Part shown: positions 42,987 to 51,095 of the stretch, in pieces
Layout of the letters: each line of letters begins with the position of its first letter
Position numbering within the stretch: position 1 is the stretch's first letter
Source: FEN-1191 sp036490715
Lineage (GTDB): Bacteria > Pseudomonadota > Gammaproteobacteria > Steroidobacterales > Steroidobacteraceae
DNA: 64,000 nucleotides
NCBI GenBank assembly: GCA_036490715.1
Contig: DASXDL010000048.1
Coordinates: 186,001-250,000 of the forward strand
Direction: 5' to 3'
Notes under the pieces: model-generated
Databases searched by the model: none
Seen by the model: only the letters and a program-made list of their open reading frames with translations
Told to the model about the DNA's origin: nothing
Translations under genes and position numbers: made by a program

Positions 42987-43694
42987 TCAGTCCGATGACG
43001 GTGGCCCTCGCGGGGCGGCAGGCCGGGCAACATCATCACGCAAATACACCGGCTGTGCCTCATCCGGCGCCAGCGCGCTGCCGAGCCCGTCGGCCACTGC
43101 CAGCAATGCGATTTCGCGGGCTCGTGGCCGCAGATCGGCATGCACGCTACCGAGCTGGCGGCTGAGGCCGGCCAGATCGGCGGCATAACTCGAGAAACCC
43201 GACCCCAAACCGCACACCGTGGCGGGCAACCAATGGCTCGGCAGCGCGACCTCGCGCGCCGGCGCGACCGCCTCGGCGCTGTTGCCGACCAGCGCACCGG
43301 CGGTGCGCTCGAAGCAGCCCCAGTACACCTCCTGCATGCGCGCGTCCTGACACACCAGCGCGCGCACCGGCCCGGATGGCTGCAGCAGAACCTGCGCGGC
43401 CAGTGCGCGCAGATCCGAGATCGCCAGCAACGGCGTGTTCAGCGCGAACGCCAACCCCTGGGCCACGCTGGCCGCCAGGCGCACGCCGGTGAAGCCGCCC
43501 GGGCCGCGTCCGAACGCGATGGCATCCAGTGCCGTGGGCGCCAGTGCCGCTTCGCGCAGCAACTCCTCAATCATCGGCAGCAGCAGTTCGCCGCGGGCGG
43601 GCTCACGCGACTGCTCGCGCGTGTGCAACGCGCCGTCCAGCCACAACGCCACCGAGCATCGCTCGCTGGCCGAATCCAGCGCCAGCAGTTTCAT
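42987..43694 (-). CDS. tsaB: tRNA threonylcarbamoyladenosine biosynthesis protein TsaB
   Basis: Partner of TsaD in making t6A at position 37 of ANN-decoding tRNAs. Begins MKLLALDSASERCSVALW (ASKHA fold) and has the diagnostic FGRGPGGFTGVRLAASVAQGLA. 235 residues, ATG start at 43694 overlapping the helicase stop as ATGA. The pairing with a YoaA-type helicase is also found in enteric bacteria. Confidence 0.95.
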   Translation of the reverse strand: MKLLALDSASERCSVALWLDGALHTREQSREPARGELLLPMIEELLREAALAPTALDAIAFGRGPGGFTGVRLAASVAQGLAFALNTPLLAISDLRALAAQVLLQPSGPVRALVCQDARMQEVYWGCFERTAGALVGNSAEAVAPAREVALPSHWLPATVCGLGSGFSSYAADLAGLSRQLGSVHADLRPRAREIALLAVADGLGSALAPDEAQPVYLRDDVARPAAPRGPPSSD

Positions 43695-45649
43695 GGGCCG
43701 CGCAGCGCCGCCGGCTGCAGCTCGCGCAGCCGGCGCATCGCCACTTCGGCGTCGTGCGTTGCCGCCATCGGCGGCAGGCTGCGGCGAAAGGTGCGGCCGT
43801 AGCTGCGCTCGTTGATGCGCGGATCGCAGATCACCACCACGCCGCGATCATGCTCGCTGCGAATCAGGCGGCCCACGCCTTGCTTTAGCGCCAGCACCGC
43901 CTCGGGCAGCTGGTAGTCGCGAAAGGCGTTGGCCCCGCGCGCGTTCAGGTACTCGATGCGGGCGCTGACCACCGGATCCTCGGGCGAAGCGAACGGCAGC
44001 TTGTCGATGATCACCAGGCGCAGCGCCGGCCCCTGTACGTCCACGCCCTCCCAGAAGCTCGCGGTCCCCAGCAGCACCGCGCTGCCGCTGGCGCGAAACT
44101 GCCGCAGCAGCTGCTCGCGTGGCGCGTGGCCCTGGATCAGCAGCGGCGTGTCGGCCGACAGGGCTCGCGCCCACAATTGCGCCGCGCGTCGTAGCGCCCG
44201 ATGACTGGTGAACAGCACGAATGCGCCGCCGCCCGCGCTTTCGATCAGCGGCTGCGCGGCGGCGACCACAGCGTCGGTGTAGGCAGGCTCGGAGGGCTGC
44301 GGCAGGCCGAGCGGCAGAAATAGCAGCGCCTGACGCGCATAGTCGAACGGACTGTCGAGCCGCAGCGTCGCCGCAGCCTCAAGCCCCATGCGGCTGGCGA
44401 AGTGGCTGAAGTCCGCGCCCACCGCCAGCGTGGCGGAGGTGAACACCCAGGCATTGTGCCCCTGCTGCACACAGGCCTGAAAGCGGCTGGCGATCTCATA
44501 CGGCAGCAGCCGCAGCGCAAAGCTGCCGCGCGCCTGCGTCGATACCGTGCGCGCACCGGCGGTGCCACCCTCGGCGCTGGACTCCGGCGCCGGCTCGTCG
44601 ACGATCTGCGCCAAGGCCGCGGCCAGCGCTCGCGCCCGGAGCGCGCAGGCCTGCAATTCGCCCGGCGTGGCAACGGCATCGAGCGCCGCGCCGAGCTCGC
44701 CGCACACCTGGCGCAGGTCCCTAAGGCTCGCTCGCGCGCGCTCGGGCAGTTCGCGCCAGGCGAGGTGGCGCTCCTCGCGCCCGAGCTGCGTGCGCACCGT
44801 CGTCAGCGCCTGCTGCAGTTGGGACAGCAGTGGCACGGCGCTACGCCCGGGCCCCTCGGCACCCGTCAGCTCGCGCCGCAGGTCCTCTGCCAGCAGCTCG
44901 AGTTGGCGGCTGCCGACGCTGACGCCAAAAAATTCGCTGGCCAGATCCGGCAGCTGATGCGCCTCATCGAGCACCACGGCGTCAACGCTCGGCAGCAGAT
45001 CGCCGAACCCCTCTTCCTTGAGCGCCATGTCGGATAGCAGCAGATGATGATTCACCACCACGATATCGGCCTCGAGTGCCGCGCGCCGCGCCTCGAACAC
45101 ATGGCAGCGGGCGTGCTCGCTGCAGCGCGCGCCGCTGCAGTTCTCGCGGGTCGAGGTAATCAGCGGCCGCAATGGATGGGCATCGGCAAACTCAGGCAGC
45201 TCGGCCAGATCGCCGCTGCGCGTGCCTTCAGCCCAGGCACGAACGCGGGTCAGCACCACGTCGGTCGACACCGGCAGCAGCTGCTCCTGCCGCCCTACGT
45301 CCTCGAGCCGCGCGCGGCACAGATAATTGGAGCGTCCCTTGAGCAGCGCCACACGCGCAGGGCGGCCCAGTGCAGCGGCAAGCAGTGGGAGATCACGATG
45401 AAACAACTGATCCTGCAGTGTGCGGGTACCGGTTGATATCAGCACGCGCAGGCCGGACAGCAGCGCCGGTACCAGATACGCATAAGTTTTGCCGGTACCG
45501 GTACCAGCTTCCACCAGCAGCATTTCGCGCGCATGTATAGCGCGATCCACGAGTTGCGCCATCTTCTGCTGCGCGGCGCGAGGTTGAAACCCCGGCAGCG
45601 CTCGCGTCAGCGGACCTGATTCACCAAGAATTGCGTCAAGGTTCAACAT
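43691..45649 (-). CDS. DinG/YoaA-family ATP-dependent DNA helicase
   Basis: XPD-like superfamily 2 helicase with an iron-sulphur cluster, likely 5'-3' and involved in repair. Motif I LVEAGTGTGKTYAYLVPALL, four Cys for the cluster (YLCRAR, then CSGARCSEHARC), DEAH box VVLDEAHQLPDLA, motif V/VI TASFWEGVDVQGPA and GVGRLIRSEHDRGVVVICD. 652 residues, matching YoaA (636) better than DinG. ATG start at 45649; divergent from pckG. Confidence 0.92.
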   Translation of the reverse strand: MLNLDAILGESGPLTRALPGFQPRAAQQKMAQLVDRAIHAREMLLVEAGTGTGKTYAYLVPALLSGLRVLISTGTRTLQDQLFHRDLPLLAAALGRPARVALLKGRSNYLCRARLEDVGRQEQLLPVSTDVVLTRVRAWAEGTRSGDLAELPEFADAHPLRPLITSTRENCSGARCSEHARCHVFEARRAALEADIVVVNHHLLLSDMALKEEGFGDLLPSVDAVVLDEAHQLPDLASEFFGVSVGSRQLELLAEDLRRELTGAEGPGRSAVPLLSQLQQALTTVRTQLGREERHLAWRELPERARASLRDLRQVCGELGAALDAVATPGELQACALRARALAAALAQIVDEPAPESSAEGGTAGARTVSTQARGSFALRLLPYEIASRFQACVQQGHNAWVFTSATLAVGADFSHFASRMGLEAAATLRLDSPFDYARQALLFLPLGLPQPSEPAYTDAVVAAAQPLIESAGGGAFVLFTSHRALRRAAQLWARALSADTPLLIQGHAPREQLLRQFRASGSAVLLGTASFWEGVDVQGPALRLVIIDKLPFASPEDPVVSARIEYLNARGANAFRDYQLPEAVLALKQGVGRLIRSEHDRGVVVICDPRINERSYGRTFRRSLPPMAATHDAEVAMRRLRELQPAALRGP

Positions 45650-45706
45650 ATTGCCGCGCTGAATTATTTACCCTCGCAAAACCGCAGCCCTGCACCGACC
45701 GCCCGG

Positions 45707-45712
45707 TATAAT
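45707..45712 (+). promoter_or_regulatory. -10 box of the likely pckG promoter
   Basis: A perfect TATAAT lies 46 bases before the pckG ATG. No good -35 box is present at 16-18 bases upstream, so activation by a regulator or an extended contact is likely. The reading AAGGA seven bases before the ATG is the ribosome-binding site. Confidence 0.5.
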
Positions 45713-45757
45713 TCGTAGTACGCTCTATTTGTCTCAAGCCCTGCATAAGGATAAATC

Positions 45758-47554
45758 ATGGCGACTGCGCTCCATACCCTCGTAACCCTAGCGAAAGTTT
45801 CCAATAACGTCGCCGAGTGGGTCGCGGGTGTACGGCAGCTCACGCAACCAGACAAGGTGCACTGGTGCGACGGTTCGCCGGCCGAGATCGAGCGCCTGCG
45901 CGCGCAGCTGCTGGCCAAGGGCGAGCTGCACACGCTCAATCAGACCAGCTTTCCGGGCTGCAGCCTGTATCGCTCGGATCCGAGCGATGTCGCCCGCGTC
46001 GAGCATCTGACTTATATCTGCTCGCGCAGCAAGGATGCCGCCGGGCCGAACAACAACTGGATGGATCCAACTGCGGCCCACGCCAAAATGCGCGAGCTGT
46101 TCCGCGGCTGCATGCGTGGCCGCACGATGTACGTGGTGCCCTACTGCATGGGGCCGATCGATTCACGCTACGCACGCTGCGGCGTGGAAATCACAGACAG
46201 CGCCTACGTCGTGCTCAACATGGCGCTGATGACGCGCATGGGTCGCGCCGCGCTCGAGCGCATCGCGACCGAGAGCAACTTTGTGCGCGGCCTGCACTCT
46301 ACCGGCGAGCTTGATCCGGCGCGCCGTTTCATCATGCATTATCCCGAGGAGCTGTCGATCGAGAGCTTCGGCTCCGGCTACGGCGGTAACGCGCTGCTCG
46401 GCAAGAAATGCCATGCGCTGCGCATTGCCAGCTGGCAGGCGCGCGATCAAGGCTGGCTGGCCGAGCACATGCTGATCGTGGGCCTGCAGAACCCGCGCGG
46501 CGAGACGCACTATGTCGCCGCCGCGTTTCCGTCGGCGTGCGGCAAGACCAACTTGGCGATGCTGATCCCGCCCGAGTCGCTGCCGGGATGGAAAGTGTTC
46601 ACCGTCGGCGACGACATCGCCTGGTTGCAGCCCGGGCCGGACGGTCGTCTGTGGGCAATCAATCCCGAGTCTGGTTATTTCGGCGTGGTGCCGGGCACCA
46701 ACGCCGAGACCAACCGCAACGCCGATCGTATGATTCGCCGCAACACGCTGTTCACCAACGTGGCGTTGACGGCAGACAATGAGCCCTGGTGGCAGGGGCG
46801 CACCGAGGGTCAGCCGGTCACCGACTGGCGCGGCCGGCCGTACGACCCGCAGAACGGGCCCGCGGCTCATCCCAATTCGCGCTTCACCGTCGCCGCCTCG
46901 CAAAATCCGGCCTACACGAGCGCCGCGGAGGAGCCGAACGGGGTGCCGATCTCGGCGCTGATCTTCGGCGGCAGGCGTCGCGAGCTGGCACCGTTGGTAT
47001 ACGAGGCGCGCAACTGGCAGCACGGCGTGCTGGTGGGCGCCTCGGTTGCGTCGGAGACTACGGCCGCCGCCGCCGGCCAAGTTGGCATCGTGCGCCGCGA
47101 CCCGATGGCGATGAAACCGTTTGCCGGCTACAACTTCGGCGACTATTGGGCGCATTGGCTCGACGTCGGCGCCCACCTCAGGCAGCCGCCGCGCATATTC
47201 CATGTCAATTGGTTCCGCCAGAACAGCGCCGGCAAATACCTGTGGCCGGGCTTCGGCGAGAACCTGCGGGTGCTGGCCTGGATGCTGGATCGTTGCAGCG
47301 GCCGGGTCGATGCGCTCGACACGCCGATCGGCTACATGCCACGACGCGGCGATCTCAATGTCGACGGCCTGAGCCTGAGCGCCGAAGACCTGTGGGAGCT
47401 GACCGCGGTCCCGCCAGGCGCATGGCTCAAGGAGATGGCCAGCCTGCGGCAGTATTTAAAGGAATACAGCACGCACCTTCCGAATGCACTGCTGACCGAG
47501 CTCGACGAGATCGTACGGCGGCTGGACGATCAGCACTCCTCGCAGACGAAGTAG
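45758..47554 (+). CDS. pckG: Phosphoenolpyruvate carboxykinase (GTP)
   Basis: Converts oxaloacetate and GTP to PEP in gluconeogenesis. GTP-class signatures: AAFPSACGKTNLAML (P-loop with the hyperreactive Cys), VGDDIAWLQPGPDGRL (kinase 2), GVPISALIFGGRRRE, HVNWFRQN, and YCMGPI near the N-terminus. 598 residues, normal for the GTP family. ATG start at 45758. It overlaps the convergent cyclase-FHA gene by 25 bases. Confidence 0.97.
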   Translation: MATALHTLVTLAKVSNNVAEWVAGVRQLTQPDKVHWCDGSPAEIERLRAQLLAKGELHTLNQTSFPGCSLYRSDPSDVARVEHLTYICSRSKDAAGPNNNWMDPTAAHAKMRELFRGCMRGRTMYVVPYCMGPIDSRYARCGVEITDSAYVVLNMALMTRMGRAALERIATESNFVRGLHSTGELDPARRFIMHYPEELSIESFGSGYGGNALLGKKCHALRIASWQARDQGWLAEHMLIVGLQNPRGETHYVAAAFPSACGKTNLAMLIPPESLPGWKVFTVGDDIAWLQPGPDGRLWAINPESGYFGVVPGTNAETNRNADRMIRRNTLFTNVALTADNEPWWQGRTEGQPVTDWRGRPYDPQNGPAAHPNSRFTVAASQNPAYTSAAEEPNGVPISALIFGGRRRELAPLVYEARNWQHGVLVGASVASETTAAAAGQVGIVRRDPMAMKPFAGYNFGDYWAHWLDVGAHLRQPPRIFHVNWFRQNSAGKYLWPGFGENLRVLAWMLDRCSGRVDALDTPIGYMPRRGDLNVDGLSLSAEDLWELTAVPPGAWLKEMASLRQYLKEYSTHLPNALLTELDEIVRRLDDQHSSQTK

Positions 47555-48435
47555 ATCGTCAGCGGCGAATCGCGGTCGGGGATGCGGCCCAGCCCGATCA
47601 TGCCCTCGCCCTTGATCGTCATGCTGTCGCGGCGGACAAACGCCTCTTCCTGACCGGCGATCTGCACAAACGTGCCGTTGGTGCTCTGATCGGTCAGCAT
47701 GAATCGATTGCGACTGAGTTCGATCGTGGCGTGCAGGCGCGAAATCAAATTTCCGCGGATCACGACGTCGTTGTCGTCGGCACGGCCGATGTTGATCTGC
47801 GGCCGTTGCTCGTCGACGGTCAGCTCGCGCTCCTGCACCGTGACGCGCAGCCGCTGCGGCTTGCGGTTCTCGCGCCCGGTCAACGCAATCGCCGGCAGCA
47901 TGCTGGTGACATCGTCGGTCTGCCACAGCACTTCATAGAGCGCGATCTCTCCGCCCTGCCCGCGGATGGTCGCGATGTCGATCTGGCGGACCGATGCGCG
48001 CCACTCCGGTGACAGGCGCTCCACGGTTGCCGCGGTGGTGATGATCTGCCCGGCCTTGGCCTGGCTGGTCATGCGGTTGGCGGTGTGGACGCTGGAGCCG
48101 AACACGTCGCGCGCTTCCAGCACCACCGGCCCGAAATGGCAGCCAATGCGGATCGCCACCGGCTGACCTTCCACGCGCAGCTCGGTATGGGCCGAGATCT
48201 GCTTCTGCATCTCTCCGGCCGCGTTGAGCGCGTCATCCGGAGTTGGGAACGTGGACATCACCTCATCGCCGATGGTCTTGATGACGCTGCCGCTGTGGGA
48301 CTCGGTGGCCGCGCGCATCACCTCGACGCAGGTACTGACCATGTCCCGGGCCCGCAGGTCCCCCATGATCTCGAACAGACGCGTCGAGCCCACCACGTCG
48401 GCAAACAGGATTGCCAGTTCGATGTCCTTGCCCAT
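47530..48435 (-). CDS. Class III nucleotide cyclase with C-terminal FHA domain
   Basis: Soluble predicted adenylate/guanylate cyclase (about 1-175) fused to a forkhead-associated domain (about 195-295). Metal-binding Asp13 (FADVVGST) and Asp57 (KTIGDEVM) are present, as is Lys53, a base-recognition position. The transition-state pair is unusual: the motif that normally reads VNxAxR is VHTANR here, so Asn is replaced by His117 while Arg121 stays. The FHA domain keeps NIGRADDNDVV, SRLHA and DQSTNGTF, so it should bind phosphothreonine. 301 residues, ATG at 48435. Convergent overlap with pckG; 53 bases after dusA on the same strand. Confidence 0.9.
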   Translation of the reverse strand: MGKDIELAILFADVVGSTRLFEIMGDLRARDMVSTCVEVMRAATESHSGSVIKTIGDEVMSTFPTPDDALNAAGEMQKQISAHTELRVEGQPVAIRIGCHFGPVVLEARDVFGSSVHTANRMTSQAKAGQIITTAATVERLSPEWRASVRQIDIATIRGQGGEIALYEVLWQTDDVTSMLPAIALTGRENRKPQRLRVTVQERELTVDEQRPQINIGRADDNDVVIRGNLISRLHATIELSRNRFMLTDQSTNGTFVQIAGQEEAFVRRDSMTIKGEGMIGLGRIPDRDSPLTIYFVCEEC

Positions 48436-48488
48436 GCCGGTCGCATGTTACTGTTAAATCAGGAACGCCGCACGGCGCCCCCGGGCTG

Positions 48489-49505
48489 TCAGGCCTCGCA
48501 TAGCCTCGCGGCAGCGTGCAACAGCCCGCGGGGGTCGGAGTTCGCGCGTCCTCCGGCCGATAGCCATTGACGGTAACGGCGAGCACCAGGCTGTCCGCTG
48601 CACAAGCCGAGCATGTGGCGGGTGATGGCGGACAGGCGCTCGCCGGCGGCCACCTCACGTTCGGCGTACGACGCCATGCGCTCGAGCAGCTGCCCCGGTG
48701 GCGGGCATACCCAGCCATCCTCGAACAGCAGCCGCTGCAGCTCGGCCAGCAGGAATGGGCGATGGTAGGCCTCGCGCCCGAGCATGACTCCATCCGACCA
48801 GCTGAGCGCCTCAGTGCAATCCGCGGCCGTGCGCAGACCGCCGTTAACCTCGAATGCGAGCCGCGGCAGATCACGCCGCAGGCGTTGCACCACGTCGAAA
48901 CGCAGCGGCGGTATCTCACGATTCTCGCGTGGCGACAGGCCGCCGAGCACCGCCTTGCGCGCGTGCACGATGAAGCGCTCGCAGCCGGCGGCCGCGACCG
49001 TTTCGGTGAACGCGCGTAACCGGTCGTAGTCGGCCTCGTCGAACTGCGTGATGGCCGCGCGCACCGCCGGCCCGCCCCCGACCACGCCAATACGCATTTT
49101 GACCGTTACCGGCAACGCGACGGCGGCACGCATCGCCGCCACGCCGTCGGCCACCTGGCCCGGCTCGAGCATCAGGCACGCACCGAACGCACCGGCGTGC
49201 ACCCGATCGCTCGGGCAACCGCAGTTGAGATTGATCTCGCGATAGCCGCAGTCGGCGCCGGCGCGCGCAGCGATTGCCAACAGCGTGGGATCGTTGCCCC
49301 CGAGCTGCAGCGCCAGCGGCTGCTCTTCGGCCGAGTGGTGCAGCAGCCGCGCCCGGTCGCCGCGTACGATCGCGGCCGCGGTGATCATCTCCGTATAGAG
49401 CAGCACGCACGGCGAGAAGCCGCGCAGGAAATAGCGGCAGTGGCGGTCAGTCCAGTCCATCATCGGGGCGACCGAGATGCGGCGATCGGCGGGTTTGCTG
49501 AACAT
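48489..49505 (-). CDS. dusA: tRNA-dihydrouridine(20/20a) synthase DusA
   Basis: Flavin enzyme that reduces U20/U20a in the tRNA D loop. The DusA-type N-terminus ISVAPMMDWTDRHCRYF is diagnostic, followed by LALQLGGNDP, the catalytic-Cys motif INLNCGCPSDRV, VTVKMRIGV and FEVNGGL. 338 residues. ATG start at 49505; the upstream bases are C-rich and show no good ribosome-binding site. Confidence 0.96.
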   Translation of the reverse strand: MFSKPADRRISVAPMMDWTDRHCRYFLRGFSPCVLLYTEMITAAAIVRGDRARLLHHSAEEQPLALQLGGNDPTLLAIAARAGADCGYREINLNCGCPSDRVHAGAFGACLMLEPGQVADGVAAMRAAVALPVTVKMRIGVVGGGPAVRAAITQFDEADYDRLRAFTETVAAAGCERFIVHARKAVLGGLSPRENREIPPLRFDVVQRLRRDLPRLAFEVNGGLRTAADCTEALSWSDGVMLGREAYHRPFLLAELQRLLFEDGWVCPPPGQLLERMASYAEREVAAGERLSAITRHMLGLCSGQPGARRYRQWLSAGGRANSDPRGLLHAAARLCEA

Positions 49506-49658
49506 GGGAGGGGAGTTTATCGATTGGCCGCAAGGCTTTCTCAGACTCTTTAGAAACTCTTAACAGCGGTTCAGTACTCCTCAATCGAGTCGCTCGTTCC
49601 TGCGACATGCTTTCGTTCGCGGCCAGCAAGGCCGATGGAAAGCGCAGGAGATCAAGCC

Positions 49659-50036
49659 ATGAGTCGATCAATGACGTTGCCGGTGGTGCTCCTCGGGTCA
49701 CTGCTGGGAGGGGGCGGCATCGGGTCCGCGCAGGCTGCGACGCGCTCCGCGCAGATGCCCGCGGTGCCGGTGCATTACACCAAGGCTGAGCTGCTCAACG
49801 ATGCCGGCATCGTGCGGGTGCACGAGCGGCTCAAAGCGGCCGCCAGATCGGTCTGCTACGAGTTTGAGTCGCGCGAGCTGGGCCGGCAGGCGCAGTTCAC
49901 CCAGTGTGTCGCGAGCTCGCTATCGCGCGCCGTCGCCCAGATTCACGATCCGGCGCTCACCGCGTACCATGAGCATCGGACCGGGTACCTGCGGCAGATC
50001 GCCGCGGTCAACGGCACCGAGGCGACCGCCCCGTGA
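49659..50036 (+). CDS. UrcA-family exported protein
   Basis: 125 residues from the ATG at 49659, which follows AGGAG at a good distance. A signal peptide ends near AQAATR. The mature part has the UrcA pattern: HYTKAELLNDAGIVRVHERLKAAARSVCYEF, then a second Cys (FTQCVASSLSRAVAQI) and a final DPALTAYH. The two Cys could pair in the periplasm. Function of the family is not known to me. A LysR regulator follows 42 bases later on the same strand. Confidence 0.8.
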   Translation: MSRSMTLPVVLLGSLLGGGGIGSAQAATRSAQMPAVPVHYTKAELLNDAGIVRVHERLKAAARSVCYEFESRELGRQAQFTQCVASSLSRAVAQIHDPALTAYHEHRTGYLRQIAAVNGTEATAP

Positions 50037-50078
50037 CCGGCCGCCGCCCGGCGCTGCAGCTTCCGGTTGGGTGGCCAC

Positions 50079-51095
50079 ATGGCGAAGGAACGTCTCCGGC
50101 AAATGCCGGGCGCAAGGAAGCCGGAAGTCACGCGCAGACTGCCGCTCGGCAGCCTGCGCGTGTTCGTGGCGGTGGCGGAGTTGCGCAGCTTCACGCTGGC
50201 GGCCGATTCGCTCGGAGTGTCGGTCAGCGCTGCCAGCATGCAGTTGCGCTCGCTCGAACAATACCTCGGCGTGCAACTGTTTCGCCGTCAGGGCCGATTG
50301 GTCGAGCCCACCGCCGACGCCCTGCAGCTGCTGCCGCGCATCCGTGACGGTCTGGCGGGACTGCAGCAGGCCATAGAGGAGGCCCGCAGTGCGCGCGGCG
50401 GCGGCAGTCTCTATATCAGTGCCCTGCCGTCATTCATCATGCAATGGCTGGGCCCGCGACTGATCGAGTTCGAGAGCCTGCATCCGCAGATTCTGCTGCG
50501 GGTCGAGGCCTTGAGCCTGATGGTGGACTTCCACACCAGCGACCATCACGCCGCGATCCGCTTCGGCGCCTCCGGCGACTGGCCCGGTGTGCACGCCGAC
50601 AAGCTCCTGGATGAATGGCTGGTGCCGGTATGCCGCCCCGATCTGCTGAAAAAACTCGGACCGGTGCGTAGCCCCGATGACCTGACGCGCTATCGCCTGC
50701 TCCACAGCACCACCGAACCCTGGTCGAGCTGGCTGTCGGGGCAGCCGGGCAACCGCTGGCCTGAGGCCGGGACCGGCTTCGACGACTCGGCCACGGTGGT
50801 CCGACTGGCCTGCTCCGGCCTGGGCTTGGCGCTCGCGCGCTGGAGCCTGATCGGTGAGGAACTGCGCCGCGGCGAGCTCGCGCTGGCCAGCGACCGCATC
50901 ACGCCGTTCGCGCGCCGCTACTACTTTGTATGCCCGCCGAAGGCGCGCTCGATCCGCAAGCTGGTCACGTTTCGCGACTGGCTGCTCGCCCAGGCCAGAG
51001 CCTATCCGAGGCCGCCCAGCTCGCCGGCCGGGCCAAAGCCGGCGGCACTGGCCGGCGACAGCATCTCGAGCGGACAGGGTTTGGCGACAAAGTAG
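50079..51095 (+). CDS. LysR-family transcriptional regulator (GcvA-like)
   Basis: N-terminal winged helix-turn-helix: LPLGSLRVFVAVAELRSFTLAADSLGVSVSAASMQLRSLEQYLG, a normal LysR pattern, then a periplasmic-binding-protein-like effector domain (about 110-310) with the GcvA-type ALPSFIMQWLGPRLIEFE and FDDSATVVRLACSGLGLALAR. About 338 residues from the ATG at 50079; a TTG four codons upstream is also open. Its last 94 bases overlap the convergent signalling gene, so the C-terminal tail (Pro/Ala rich) is probably not essential. Target unknown; the adjacent urcA-like gene is a candidate. Confidence 0.9.
   Translation: MAKERLRQMPGARKPEVTRRLPLGSLRVFVAVAELRSFTLAADSLGVSVSAASMQLRSLEQYLGVQLFRRQGRLVEPTADALQLLPRIRDGLAGLQQAIEEARSARGGGSLYISALPSFIMQWLGPRLIEFESLHPQILLRVEALSLMVDFHTSDHHAAIRFGASGDWPGVHADKLLDEWLVPVCRPDLLKKLGPVRSPDDLTRYRLLHSTTEPWSSWLSGQPGNRWPEAGTGFDDSATVVRLACSGLGLALARWSLIGEELRRGELALASDRITPFARRYYFVCPPKARSIRKLVTFRDWLLAQARAYPRPPSSPAGPKPAALAGDSISSGQGLATK

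Noticed and set aside
42917..43297. Longer frame in front of phoB
   Set aside because: It covers the end of tsaB in another frame; the receiver domain starts right after the ATG at 42916.
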